Shown one piece after another: positions 22,318 to 32,173 of a stretch of 64,000 bases of DNA. The notes under the pieces are model-generated. The model made no database searches. It saw only the letters and a list, made by a program, of their open reading frames with translations, and was not told the origin of the DNA. The DNA lies in the NCBI GenBank assembly GCA_963702535.1, contig CAVPDG010000024.1, positions 124,001 through 188,000 on the forward strand. The letters run 5' to 3'. Both the position numbers and the translations under genes were made by a program. Every line of letters starts with the position of its first letter. The stretch's first letter is position 1. This DNA is from CAVPDG01 sp963702535 (lineage in GTDB: Bacteria; Chloroflexota; Anaerolineae; Anaerolineales; UBA4823).

Positions 22318-24546
22318 AAGCTCATCTGGGCAGGCGCCTGGCTGCCAGCCGGGCTGCTCAGCCACAGGCGCAGCTTCTCGTCATCGATGCCTTGCGCTTC
22401 CAGAACGGTGCGCGCGGCGCGCACCAGCAGCTCGGCGTAGAGCGGCGTGTTGATCGCCTCCCGGCGGGGCGGCTGGGGCAGGTCCCAGGCGTGCACGCCC
22501 GGCTCCCCGAAAACGTAAAGGAAGCGCACGCGCTGCCCCGGCTTGACCGTTTTACCGGCAGCGGCGAGCTGGGCGGCGGCGATGGCTGCCGGCGAGGGGG
22601 AGCGGTATTCCTCCAGGCTGCGGCTTAGCTTCTGCGAGACCAGCAGCTTCTCCAGCGCCACACGCCCAGAGCGCAGCAGCCGCAGCTTGCGGCGTAGCAG
22701 CTGGATGGCGGCTGGCAGGCAGCCGGGCAGCGCCGCCGCCTCCGGCGCCTGCGCCAGCAGCTCCAGCAGCTCCATCTGCGCCTCGGCGATGAAGGGCGGC
22801 GTATCCCGCCGCCGGGCTTCGATGCCGCGCACCTTGAGCGAGCCATCCTGGAAGACCCCAAAGTAGCGGTTGGCCACCGGCACGCGGTCATCCAGCCGGG
22901 AGGGCAGGAACGCCACCCAGCGGTAGATGCCATCCAGGGCGATCGGCAGCCCGGTGCGCGCGACGATCTCGTCCAGCAGCGGCTGGAAATCGCTGCACCT
23001 GGCTGGCGCCGTCTTTCTTGACCCACAGCCCGTCCACGTACATGTGCAGCACGGTAAAGCCCAGGTCTTCGGCGGCTTCTTTGGCGCGCAGCAGGGCTTC
23101 GCGCCCGTAGGCGGTCACCGCCTCGTGCGCTTCGATGCGCCCGAAGCGGGCGTTCTTGTAGCCCAGGTAGCCGAAGCAGGTCACCAGCAGCCATTTGTGC
23201 GCCGAGGCGCGGGCTTTGTAGGCATTGCGGCGCGGGTCCCAGGCTGGCATGCCGGGCAGGCTGAGCTTGAGGGCGATGCGCTTGTCCAGCAGCGGCTTGC
23301 AGCGTCTGGGGGATCAGCCCCAGGCGCTGGGTATCGGCGATGGCTTCCAGTTGCGGCGCCAGCTCGGCGGTCGGGCGCCCGCTGCCCACCGTCTCGGGAG
23401 AGATGTTGAAGCGCGCCATGATGCTGGGGTACATCGAGATGAAGTCGATCTCCGCCACGTCGCTGTGCAGCCCGATCAGCGGCTGGTAGACCAATCCCCC
23501 CTGGTCGGCGTGCAGCAGGTCCAGGGCGGTCTTGGGGCTTTCCGCCTGCTGCTTGTGCCAGGGCACCAGCACCCCCTGGCGCAGGGCGGTGAGCATCTGC
23601 ATGGCGGAGATGCCGCTGCCCGGCGAGACGCGCGCCACGGTCTGGACGGGCAGGGCGGTGACGCGCGCCAGCTCCAGCACGCCTTCCAGGCCGTAGTCGT
23701 GGAACAGCATGGCGTTGTGCCCGTCCATGTGCCAGCGCCCGAAGAGGTGCACCTGCCGCCCGCGGTAGATGATCTGCCCGTAGGTGAAGTAGGTGTGCTC
23801 GCGGTGGTAAGCCACCGGCGCGCTCCGGGTCGCGGTTGAGCGGCAGCGGGATGCCCCACTTCTCGGAGAGCTCCAGCAGGCGCGGCAGCAGCCAGGTGTC
23901 GCCCCAGGTCGTCAGCAGCAGGTCGGGGTCGTGGCGGAGCAGGATGGCGCGCAGGTTGACCAGCAGCGGGCGCTCCGCCTCCAGCGAGAGGCGGTAGCAG
24001 CCCTGCTGGCAGCGCACCAGCAGGCGCGCGGGCGGGGCGTGGACGGGTCTACGTCCGGCTCCAGGGAGAGGATGCGCAGCGGCGCTACGGCGGGGTCCAG
24101 GTCCCAGGGCGAATCCAGCACGCTCAGCTCCTGGACCAGCCCCGCCTTGTCCGCCAGCGACCCGGCAGCGCGCCAGGGGAAAGGTGCCGTACACGGCGGC
24201 GTGGCGCAGCGTGATCGGCAGGTCGGCGTCGTAAAAGGTCAGCTCGGGGAAGGCGCGGGAGAGGCGGGTGAAGAGCGGCGGCTGCTCGGCTGCCTGCTGC
24301 ACCTGGATCGCCAGCACGCTGAGCGGCTCAGCGGCGACCAGCTCGCTGCGCTCCTCCCGGCTCAGCTTCACCTGGATGGGCTGCGCCTGCAGGTAGCGCC
24401 ACAGCTCGCGCAGGCGCCCGGGGGCTCCGGCGGCGTAGAAGGTGACCGGGAAGGGCTGGCGCAGGCGGCGCCGGCTGCCATCCTCGTCCAGCAGCCACAG
24501 CGCCACGCCCTGCCCCGGGTCGCTGTACAGGTCCAGCAGCCAGCCG

Positions 24547-24820
24547 TTATGTTCCATCGTGCTGACCGGGCGCCAGCTCCTCGATCCTGTCGCGCAGGCG
24601 CGGCGACTTCCTTGTGCTCCTCGAGCAGCATCGCCAGCAGCAGGATCTCGAAGGGCGGGGCGTGGGCGGCGTAGGCTGCCGCCGCCAGGTGCTGGCGGGC
24701 GGCGGCGAACAGGTCGTCCAGCGCCTGCTGGTCGCCGCGCCGCAGGGCGCGGCGGAAGCGGGCAAAGGCTTCCTGCTCTTGCAGGAAGACCTGGGTGATG
24801 GAGGGCAGGGTGCGTCCCAT
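24547..24820 (-). CDS. Small helical protein of the polymerase cassette (one frameshift)
   Basis: About 91 residues: starts MGRTLPSITQVFLQEQEAFA, then a highly helical Ala/Arg-rich stretch and MLLEEHKEVARLRDRIEEL after a break near 24605. There is no known motif, signal peptide or membrane segment. It lies between the RecA-fold gene (13 bases upstream) and the polymerase, whose start overlaps its stop by 11 bases. That tight coupling makes it a likely subunit or adaptor of the polymerase. I do not recognise the family. Confidence 0.7.
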
Positions 24821-24832
24821 TTTTCCAGCCTC

Positions 24833-25380
24833 TCAGAACAGGCGCAGGAGCGAGGCGGGGGCGGCGCTTCCAGGCGCCAGACCTCGCCGGCGGCTTCTTC
24901 CAGCGCGGCAAACAACCCGCCTGCCGCGGACTCTTGCGCCCCGCCCTTCGGATGGATACTGACCAGCACGCTGCCCCCCCGGCTCAGGCGCTTTAAGTCG
25001 GTCACACCCCGCTCCAGCAGGCGCCGCCTTTCGCCCAGCGAGACGCTCTCGTCCAGGAAGCTCGCCAGCAGGTCCAGCGCCAGCGTGGGCGTCGCCTCCT
25101 GCGGCGTCCTTTCCAGCAGGGCGGTGACCTGGTAGCAGGTGAAGGCGCGGCTCACGCGGATGCGTTGCAACGCCTCGGTGGTATTCAGCATGTGCTGGTG
25201 GAGCGCCTGGGCTACGGTGTACACGTTGAAGCAGTTGCCGCAATCCAGCACGCGCACGCTGGATTGCAGAGCCAGGTGGGCTGCCAGCTCGAGGAGCTGC
25301 CGCATGGCGCTGCGGGGGGCGCTCACCACCCCGTAAGAGCCGGGGCGTCCGGGCGTCAGAAGCTCTGGAAGTGTGTTCAT
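24833..25380 (-). CDS. RecA/Rad51-fold protein lacking Walker A (one late frameshift)
   Basis: About 182 residues. After GSYGVVSAPRSAMRQLLEL, where a RecA-type Walker A (GxxxxGKT) would be expected, the sequence has no Gly-Lys-Thr, so ATP binding is doubtful. The RecA-like core continues with AAHLALQSSVRVLDCGNCFN and RIRVSRAFTCYQVTALLE, which resembles the ARAFT region of Rad51/RadA, and LALDLLASFLDES in the Walker B position. A break near 24860 leads to the end ASLLRLF and the stop at 24833. It heads the cassette with the small helical protein and the polymerase, and may act as a DNA-binding or polymerase-recruiting partner, as ImuA does for DnaE2. Confidence 0.72.
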
Positions 25381-25521
25381 GCCTCCAGAATAGCCTATCC
25401 TGTATCCTGATGCAATCCCCCCGTGGGGGAAAAAGGGGGTGAAAGGGGGGCGAACCCGCCGGGTGAGCCAGGGCTGGCGGTGCCTCACCCGCGGGAGCCC
25501 AAGATATGCTGCTTGGCGAGA

Positions 25522-25607
25522 GTACGGGATAGGTATTTTTGTTGTTGTTTTGGGCGGCTTTGCCGCCCAAAACAACAACAAAAGCCTCTTTTCCCGTTAT
25601 CCCGTAC
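25522..25607. repeat. Long intergenic hairpin with outer arms
   Basis: A 22-bp perfect stem (25537-25558 with 25562-25583) closes a TTT loop. The stem is built from GTTGTT repeats plus GGGCGGC. Outer arms GTACGGGATA (25522-25531) and TATCCCGTAC (25598-25607) form a second stem of ten pairs. It separates the RecA-fold gene from the LuxR-type gene upstream on the same strand and can terminate that transcript; the T-rich arm follows the stem on the plus strand. Confidence 0.8.
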
Positions 25608-25613
25608 GGGTGC

Positions 25614-26012
25614 TTATTTCCACTCGCTGAAGTCCCACTCGCTCAGCGCCTGGCGCAGCTCCGCTTTGCTGCGCACGTTGAACTTGCGCAGCACGTTGCG
25701 CACGTGAGACTTGACCGTATCCGGGGAGAGGTACAGCCGGCTGGCAATCTGCGGGTTGGTGTAGTTCAGGCAGGTCAGGGCGGTGACCTGCTGCTCGCGC
25801 GTCGAGAGGGCGCGCCAGGTGCGCAAATACTCCTCAGCCTGCTGGCGTTTCAGCAGGGCAGCCGAGAGCAGGTCAGCGGCGACCTCTTCGCGCGGGCGCT
25901 TTTCCGCCTCGGCGAAGCGTTGGAGCACCTCCACCAGGGGCTGGTCCAGCTCGTACGCCCGCTGAGCGTCGCGACCTTTAAGAGCCTGCAGCAATCTTCG
26001 CCAGAGAGACAT
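25614..26012 (-). CDS. LuxR-type HTH transcriptional regulator
   Basis: A 132-residue protein with a LuxR/FixJ helix-turn-helix in the C-terminal half: LSTREQQVTALTCLNYTNPQIASRLYL and then SPDTVKSHVRNVLRKFNV, with the conserved Lys-Ser-His of the recognition helix. The N-terminal 65 residues are helical and charged and show no receiver domain or known sensor. The DNA-binding domain is sure; the signal and targets are not. It is transcribed toward the RecA-fold/polymerase cassette but separated from it by a strong hairpin, and is divergent from the thioesterase. Confidence 0.88.
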   Translation of the reverse strand: MSLWRRLLQALKGRDAQRAYELDQPLVEVLQRFAEAEKRPREEVAADLLSAALLKRQQAEEYLRTWRALSTREQQVTALTCLNYTNPQIASRLYLSPDTVKSHVRNVLRKFNVRSKAELRQALSEWDFSEWK

Positions 26013-26099
26013 ATCTTATGGATGAAGGGTGATCGAAAGATAGGGGCAGGGCGGCAGCCCCCCATTTCCCGATACTTTTTCACTATTAGCATTTTATCA

Positions 26100-26131
26100 G
26101 AACAAATGTTCTTATGTCAAGAAGGTATAAT
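26100..26131 (+). promoter_or_regulatory. Inverted repeat GAAC-N4-GTTC upstream of a TATAAT box
   Basis: GAACAAATGTTC at 26100-26111 has the form of the Gram-positive LexA (DinR) box. It lies 14 bases ahead of a consensus -10 TATAAT (26126-26131) in the divergent region between the LuxR-type gene and the thioesterase gene. No good -35 is visible. The match rests on eight fixed bases only. Confidence 0.35.
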
Positions 26132-26177
26132 TAGCCTGGCTCACAGCCGAGAAACTTCCACCAGGAGCAGCCGCAGC

Positions 26178-26657
26178 GTGCAAAAACTCCAGGCAAATTC
26201 CCGCCAGTGTTTCGTGTGTGGTCTCGAAAATCCGTTTGGCTTGCATTTGCGCTTCTACGACTCTGCCCCCGGCGAGGTGACCGTCCATTACACCGTCCCC
26301 CAGCACTTTCAGGGCTATCCTGGGGTGGTGCACGGCGGGATCGTGGCAGCCATGCTGGACGAGGTCTGTGGGCGGGCGCACATGGGCGGCGACTCGCCGC
26401 GTTTTATGTTCACCGCCCGCCTGGAGGTGCGCTACCGCCAGAACGTCCCCGTGGGGCAGCCCTTGCGTATTGTCGGGCGCGCTACCCGCAGCAAGGGGCG
26501 CACCGCCACGGCGGTGGGTGAGATTTACGGTCCCGGGGATGTCCTGCTGGCGGAGGCGGATGCCCTGCTGGTGGACGTGCCCCAGGATGTGATCAAGGAT
26601 GCTGATTTAGAAGCGTTGGGTTGGAAAGTTTATGAGGAGCCCGGTTATGATTTGTGA
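26178..26657 (+). CDS. PaaI/YbgC-type hotdog thioesterase
   Basis: A hotdog-fold acyl-CoA thioesterase of about 159 residues. The N-terminal CFVCGLENPFGLHLRFY pattern and GVVHGGIVAAMLDEVCGRA (central helix with the likely catalytic Asp/Glu) are typical of the 4HBT branch that opens with a CxxCG motif. I place the start at GTG 26178, just ahead of the conserved part; the frame stays open upstream, with an ATG near 26105 inside the predicted promoter. The stop overlaps the next gene's ATG, so the two are coupled. The substrate is unknown. Confidence 0.8.
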   Translation: MQKLQANSRQCFVCGLENPFGLHLRFYDSAPGEVTVHYTVPQHFQGYPGVVHGGIVAAMLDEVCGRAHMGGDSPRFMFTARLEVRYRQNVPVGQPLRIVGRATRSKGRTATAVGEIYGPGDVLLAEADALLVDVPQDVIKDADLEALGWKVYEEPGYDL

Positions 26658-27408
26658 GGTTTACCGTCCGAAAACGTTGCAAGAAGCGCTGGATCTGCTC
26701 GCCCAGCCGGGTCTGGTCCCGATGGGGGGCGGCACGGTGTTAAACCGCCCATCGTCTGAGGCGCTGTCGGTTGTGGATCTGCAGGATTTAGGGCTGGATA
26801 CGGTCGAGGTGAAGGGGCATGTTTTGAGCCTGGGCGCCACGCTTACCCTGGCTCAGCTCCTGGAGCTGCCAGACGTGCCGGAAGCGCTGAAGCATGTGAT
26901 TCGCCTGGAAGCTACGTACAACCTGCGCCATGCCGCCACGCTGGCGGGCGCGGCGCTCTCGGCGGACGGGCGCTCTCCCCTGGCGACTGCCTTGCTCGCC
27001 CTGGATGCCGTTCTGGATGTGATGCACGCCGGGCAGGCGGTCGAGCAAGCCAACCTGGGGGATGTGCTCCCCTTGCGCGGCGAGAAGCTGCGCGGGCGCC
27101 TGGTGACGCGCCTGTCGCTGCCGCTCAACGCCCGCCTGGCGTACGAGAGCGTGAGCCGCACGCCTGCCGACCTGCCCATCGTCTGCGCCGCGGCGGCTGG
27201 CTGGCCTTCCGGGCGCACGCGCCTGGCGCTGGGCGGCTTTGGACCGGCGCCCGTGCTGGCGATGGACGGTCCGCAAGCGCAGGGCGCGGAGGAGGCGGCG
27301 CGCAGCGCCTGCAGCGGCGCCGGCGATGAGTGGGGCAGCGCCGAGTACCGGCAGGAGATGGCGCAGGTGCTCGCCCGCCGCTGCGTGCAGCAGCTCAGCC
27401 CGGCTTAA
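26647..27408 (+). CDS. FAD-binding subunit-like protein of a molybdenum hydroxylase
   Basis: A 253-residue member of the CO-dehydrogenase/xanthine-dehydrogenase FAD-binding family (middle subunit). Marks are YRPKTLQEALDLLAQPG at the N-terminus, PMGGGTVLNRPS at the FAD pyrophosphate loop, and TYNLRHAATLAGAAL in place of the usual IRN-ATxGGN motif. It is shorter than the usual 280-300 residues, and its second FAD loop is poorly conserved, so FAD binding is not certain. GAGGAG precedes the ATG at 26647. Its likely partner is the Fe-S/Mo fusion protein at 29144, which lacks an FAD domain, about 1.7 kb downstream. Confidence 0.78.
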   Translation: MICEVYRPKTLQEALDLLAQPGLVPMGGGTVLNRPSSEALSVVDLQDLGLDTVEVKGHVLSLGATLTLAQLLELPDVPEALKHVIRLEATYNLRHAATLAGAALSADGRSPLATALLALDAVLDVMHAGQAVEQANLGDVLPLRGEKLRGRLVTRLSLPLNARLAYESVSRTPADLPIVCAAAAGWPSGRTRLALGGFGPAPVLAMDGPQAQGAEEAARSACSGAGDEWGSAEYRQEMAQVLARRCVQQLSPA

Positions 27409-27890
27409 GGGAGGCGCACCTCCGCTTCCACGCTGACCGCGCCGGCTTTCTCGAACTGCAAGGTCAGCCTGACCTTATCGCCCGCTTTGAGCTCGTGCTT
27501 GAGCCCGATGAGCATGATGTGCAGCCCGCCCGGCTTCAGCTCGGTATCGCCCTGGGGCGGCACTTCGATGGAACCGACCTGGCGCATGGTTGCGACGTCA
27601 TTTTCCATCTGGGTCATGTGCATCTCGGCGCTTTCGGCTGCGTCGGATGCCACGCTCACCAGCCGGTCGGTCTCGCCTGCCAGGTTGTGCAGCGTCATGT
27701 AGGCCGCGCTGACGCCGCCGCCCATATGCTCCGAGCCGGACATGGTCGAGTTGCCCTCCATTTGCATCTCAGGGGCAGCGGCAGCCCGCACCCAGGCGTC
27801 TTTGACTTCGATCTGTTGCGTATCCGCTTTTGCGCAGGCGCCCAGCAGCAGGGCCAGGAGGATTGCAAGGGTCAGGGTATTTAGCTTCAT
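27405..27890 (-). CDS. PCu(A)C-type periplasmic copper chaperone lipoprotein
   Basis: A 161-residue exported lipoprotein: the signal peptide ends at the lipobox LLLGAC. The PCu(A)C copper site appears as EMHMTQMENDVATM and GGLHIMLIGLKHEL, which supplies the His/Met ligands. These proteins deliver Cu(I) to the CuA site of cytochrome oxidase, together with Sco. A Met/His-rich insertion (MQMEGNSTMSGSEHMGGG) may add copper ligands. It converges on the FAD-subunit gene with a 4-base overlap and is divergent from the methyltransferase. Confidence 0.88.
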   Translation of the reverse strand: MKLNTLTLAILLALLLGACAKADTQQIEVKDAWVRAAAAPEMQMEGNSTMSGSEHMGGGVSAAYMTLHNLAGETDRLVSVASDAAESAEMHMTQMENDVATMRQVGSIEVPPQGDTELKPGGLHIMLIGLKHELKAGDKVRLTLQFEKAGAVSVEAEVRLP

Positions 27891-28033
27891 GTGTTTTTTG
27901 TCTCCACGAACGCCATTCTAGCCTGGCGGTAAGCAGCAGGCAAGTACGGTCAAGTATAATAGGAAAGGCAGAAATTACGGCTATCAGTTGGATGCATTAT
28001 CATTGGAATCGTGACATCGGAGATGCCCCGGGT

Positions 28034-29147
28034 ATGGAGTCTTCCGGTTTATCTGTGGATCAGGCGATCAACGGGGATTGTTTAGAAGTGCTGTCCGGGT
28101 TTCCCGCGTGCTCGGTTGACCTGATCTTTGCCGATCCGCCCTACAACCTGCAGTTGCGCAATGATCTCTGGCGCCCCAACAGCACGCGTGTCGACGCTGT
28201 GGATGAGGACTGGGATCGTTTCAGCAGCTTTGCCGAATACGACGCCTTTACCCGGCAGTGGCTGGCTGCCTGCCGGCGCGTGCTCAAAGACACCGGCACG
28301 ATCTGGGTCATCGGCACGTACCATAACATCTACCGGGTGGGCGCCATCCTGCAGGACCTGGATTTCTGGATCCTGAACGATGTGGTTTGGGTGAAGAGCA
28401 ATCCCATGCCCAATTTCCGCGGCGTGCGCTTCACCAACGCTCACGAGACCCTGCTCTGGGCGCAGAAGGTGCGCGGCGGGCGCTACACCTTCAACCACCA
28501 TGCCATGAAGGCGCTCAACGGCGACCTGCAAATGCGCAGCGATTGGCGCATCCCGCTCTGCACCGGCAAGGAGCGCATCCGCGTGGATGGCAGGAAAGCC
28601 CACGCCACGCAGAAGCCCGAGCGCTTGTTGGAGCGGGTCATCCTGTCCAGCTCGGACCCCGGCGACCTGGTGCTGGACCCGTTTTTCGGCACGGGCACCA
28701 CGCGGCGCAGTCGCCAGGCGCTACCACCGCCGCTGGATCGGCATCGAGCGCAACCCCGAGTATCTCGCCATTGCCCGGGAGCGCATCGCCCAGGTGCAGC
28801 CTGTGGATGCCAGCGAGCTGGATGGCGCCGACCGGCGCAAGCGCAGCCGCCTGCGCCTCTCGCCCGGCATGCTGGTTGCGGCGGGGCTGGTCAAGCCCGG
28901 GCAGGTGCTGGCTTTCGATCCCGCCGGGCAGGTGACGGCGACCGTCTTGCCGGATGGGCGCTTGCAGTACCAGGAAAGCCAGGGCTCCATCCACCAGGTC
29001 GCCCGCCGGATCAAGGCGGCGCCGGTCAACGGCTGGCAGCACTGGTATTACTACGACGAAGCCAGCGGAGCGTGGCTCTTGCTGGATGGGCTGCGCCAGA
29101 GATTGCGCGACCAATTACAGCTTGATGTCCCTGGAGACGACGGATGA
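28034..29147 (+). CDS. CcrM-type adenine DNA methyltransferase with RAMA domain (one frameshift)
   Basis: A beta-class N6-adenine methyltransferase, about 370 residues. The catalytic motif FADPPYNLQLRNDLWRPN precedes the AdoMet motif DPFFGTGTT, the beta-class order. WVIGTYHNIYRVGAILQDLD and NPMPNFRGVRFTNAHE are typical of CcrM/HinfI-like enzymes that modify GANTC. A break near 28702 (extra C) separates GTGTT from GAVARRYHRRWIGIERNPEY. The C-terminal 100 residues form a RAMA-like domain (RLRLSPGMLVAAGLVKPG). No restriction endonuclease is nearby, so it is probably an orphan regulatory methylase. The start at 28034 is a choice; a TATAAT lies at 27955-27960. Confidence 0.87.
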
Positions 29148-32100
29148 AACTTGTCTTGAATATCAACAACGTAGAACAGGAAGTGAGCATCCAGGCGGGT
29201 GAATCGCTGCTGAAAACGCTGCGCCGGCTGGGTTTCTTTGGCGTGAAGCACGGCTGCGAGAACGGCGAGTGCGGCGCCTGCGCCGTCCTGCTGGATGGTA
29301 AGCCGGTCAATAGCTGCGTGCTGCTCGCCGCCCAGGCTGTAGGGTCATCACGTCGAGACCATCGAGGCGCTGGGCGAGCATCCCGAGCAGGGCTGGAAGA
29401 ACACCCGCGGCTTGCACCCCCTCCAGCAGGCATTTGTCGAGAGCGGGGCAATCCAGTGCGGTTACTGCACGCCGGCCCAGGTGCTGGCGGCAAAGGAGCT
29501 GCTCGAGCGCAATCCCAACCCGAGCGAGGCCGAGGTGCGCGAGGCGCTCTCAGGCGTGCTGTGCCGCTGCACGGGCTACTTGAAGCCGGTGCAGGCGGTG
29601 CTGCGCGCTGCTGCGGTGCTGCGCGGCGAGAGCGTCCAGCCGCTGGAGGGCGCTGCGCCGCCGCATTCCGCTCCCCGAGCAGTGGCTGCCGCCGGGCGAG
29701 GGCGAGCCGCCCGCCGCGCCGCTGCCCGATTTGGCGAATCCGCTTTCGATTGCCACGCGGGTCATGCCGCGCATCACCGTGGCGCCTGAAGCCGCGACCT
29801 GGAAGCAGTCGGCAAGCCCGAGCCCAAGGTGGATGCCGTCAAGCTGGTGCAGGGCAAGCCGGCTTTTACCGCCGATTTCGAGCGCCGCGGCATGCTGTAC
29901 GCCAAGGTGCTGCACAGCCCCGTCGCCCATGCGCGCATCAAGCGCATCGACGCCAGCGCCGCCCGGGCGCTTGCCCGGCGTGGCCGCGGTGCTCACCTGG
30001 CAGGACATCCCGCGCGTGGTCTATTCCACCGCCGGGCAGTCCGACCCCATCCCTGGTCCGCTGGATACCTTCTCGCTGGACCGAAGCGTGCGCTTCGTTG
30101 GCGACCGGGTGGCTTTCGTGGCCGCCGAGAGCGAGGAGATCGCCGAGCAGGCGCTCAAGCTGATCGAGGTCGAGTACGAGCCGCTGCCGGCCTTGTTCGA
30201 TCCGGCGCAGGCGATGCAGCCCGGGGCGCCGATCCTGCACGACGAGCCGGAATACGTCAATTTTGCCGGCTCCGACCCCGGCCGCAACCTGGCGGCGCAC
30301 ATCCGCATCGACATCGGCGACGTGGAGCAGGGCTTTGCCGAAGCCGACCACATCTTCGAGGGCGAGTACAGCGTGCCCAAGGTGCAGCAGGCGCACATCG
30401 AGCCGCACGTCGTCGTCACCTATTGGGACGAAGACGACCGCCTGGTGATCCGCAGCAGCACGCAGGTGCCGTTCCACGTCCGCCGCATCCTGGCGCCGGT
30501 GCTGGGGCTGCCGGTGAAGCGCATCCGCGTCATCAAGCCGCGCATCGGCGGCGGCTTTGGCGGCAAGCAGGAGGTGCATGATCGAGGACGTGGCTGCCCA
30601 CCTGACCATCGCCACCGGCAGACCGGTGATCTACGAGTACACGCGGGAGGAGGAGTTCATCGCCGCCCGCTCGCGCCACCCGATGCGCCTGCGCATGAAG
30701 ACCGGCGTCAAGAAGGACGGCACCATCACCGCGAACGCGATGTACGCCCTCAGCGACACCGGCGCCTACGGCTGCCATGCGCTGACCGTCACCGGCAACA
30801 CCGGGCACAAGGCCATGGCGCTCTACGTGGGCGACGGTCCTTACCGCCAGTCGCCGAACATCCGCTTCTACGCCGATGTCGTCTACACCAACCATCCCCC
30901 GGCCGGGGCCTACCGCGGTTATGGTGTCCCCCAGGGCTACTGGGCGGTGGAGCGCCACATGGAGAAGATCGCCCGCGCGCTGGAGCTCGACCCGCTGGAG
31001 TTCCGCCTGAAGAACGCCCTGCGCGCCGGCGAGCTGCACCCCTTCAGCACCGCCTGGAGCGAAGGCCGCGAGCCGCGACCGGAGACCGATCGAGACCTGC
31101 GCCCTGGAAGAATGCGTGCGCCAGGGACGGGCGGTCGTCGGCTGGGATCAAAAGTCTGCCGATCCCGCCTGGCGCGCCGTCGCCCGGCAAGCCGCACCTG
31201 CGGCGCGGCATCGGCGTTGCCCTGGTGATGCAGGGCACCGCCATCCCCTACCTGGACATGGGCGCCGCCAGCATCAAGATGAACGACGACGGCTCCTTCA
31301 ACCTGCTGGTCGGCGCTACCGACCTGGGCACCGGCTCGGATACCGTCCTGGCCCAGATGGCAGCCGAAGTGCTGGGCGTGCCGCTGGAGGATGTCATCGT
31401 CTATTCCTCCGACACCGACTTCACCCCCTTCGATAAAGGCGCTTACGCCTCCAGCACCACCTACATCTCCGGCACGGCCGTGGTCAGGGCAGCCGCAGCT
31501 GGTCGCGGAGCAGATCTGCGAGCGGGCGGCGCGCATGCTGAGCAAGCAGCCCGGCGCTGAGCTCCAGCCAGGAGATATCCGCCTGCGCGGACCGGCTGGC
31601 CTGGGCTCCCGATGGGCGCTCGGTGCCGCTGGCGGAGGTCGCGCTCAACGCTCTGCACCACGAGGACCAGGAGCAGATCATGGCGGTCGCCTCCTACAAG
31701 TCGCCGGTCTCGCCGCCGCCCTTCGCCGCCCAGTTTGCCGAGGTGACCGTGGATACGCGAGACCGGGCCAGGTCTGGGTGGACACGCCTGGTGATGGCGG
31801 TCGACTCCGGCGTGATCGTCAACCCGCTCACCGCCTCCGGGCAGATCGAAGGCGGCATGACCCAGGCTTTGGGCTACGCCGTGTGCGAGGAGATGCTCTA
31901 CGACGAGAGCGGCAATGCCCGCGAGCGCGACCTGTGGCGATTATCACATCTTCCGCGCCCACGAGATGCCGGCCCTGGAGACGATCTTCGTCGAGACCTT
32001 CGAGCCATCCCACCCCTTCGGGGTCAAGGCCGTGGCGGAGATCCCGATGGATGGCGTGGCGCCGGCGGTGGGCAACGCGATGCTGGATGCCTGCGGGGCG

Positions 32101-32167
32101 AACGTCAACGTCATTCCGATCACCCCAGAGCGCCTGTGGCGGGCGATGCTGCGCAGGAGAACAATAA
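29144..32167 (+). CDS. Molybdenum hydroxylase, 2Fe-2S and Mo domains fused (XdhD-like; over ten frameshifts)
   Basis: Read across at least ten single-base breaks (from about 29343 to 31935), this is one protein of about 1000 residues. The plant-type 2Fe-2S domain has CENGECGACAVLLDG and the second cluster CGYCTP/CRCTGYLKP. The molybdopterin domain follows with PRIGGGFGGKQE, GAYRGYGVPQGYW and the late VKAVAEIPMDGVAPAVG, where the Glu is in the catalytic position. This fusion without an FAD domain matches E. coli XdhD. The substrate is probably a purine or other N-heterocycle. The reading frame near 31765-31800 needs three C deletions within 40 bases. The exact stop (near 32167) is uncertain. 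Confidence 0.82.
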
Positions 32168-32173
32168 GCCAGG

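Noticed and set aside
27950..27965. A TATAAT box as a firm promoter for the methyltransferase gene
   Set aside because: No -35 element is found at 16-19 bases upstream, so I mention it only in the gene entry.
29144..32167. Interpretation of the broken XdhD-like gene as a pseudogene or as several small genes
   Set aside because: Conserved motifs continue in order across every break, all catalytic residues are kept, and neighbouring essential genes show the same type of one-base breaks.
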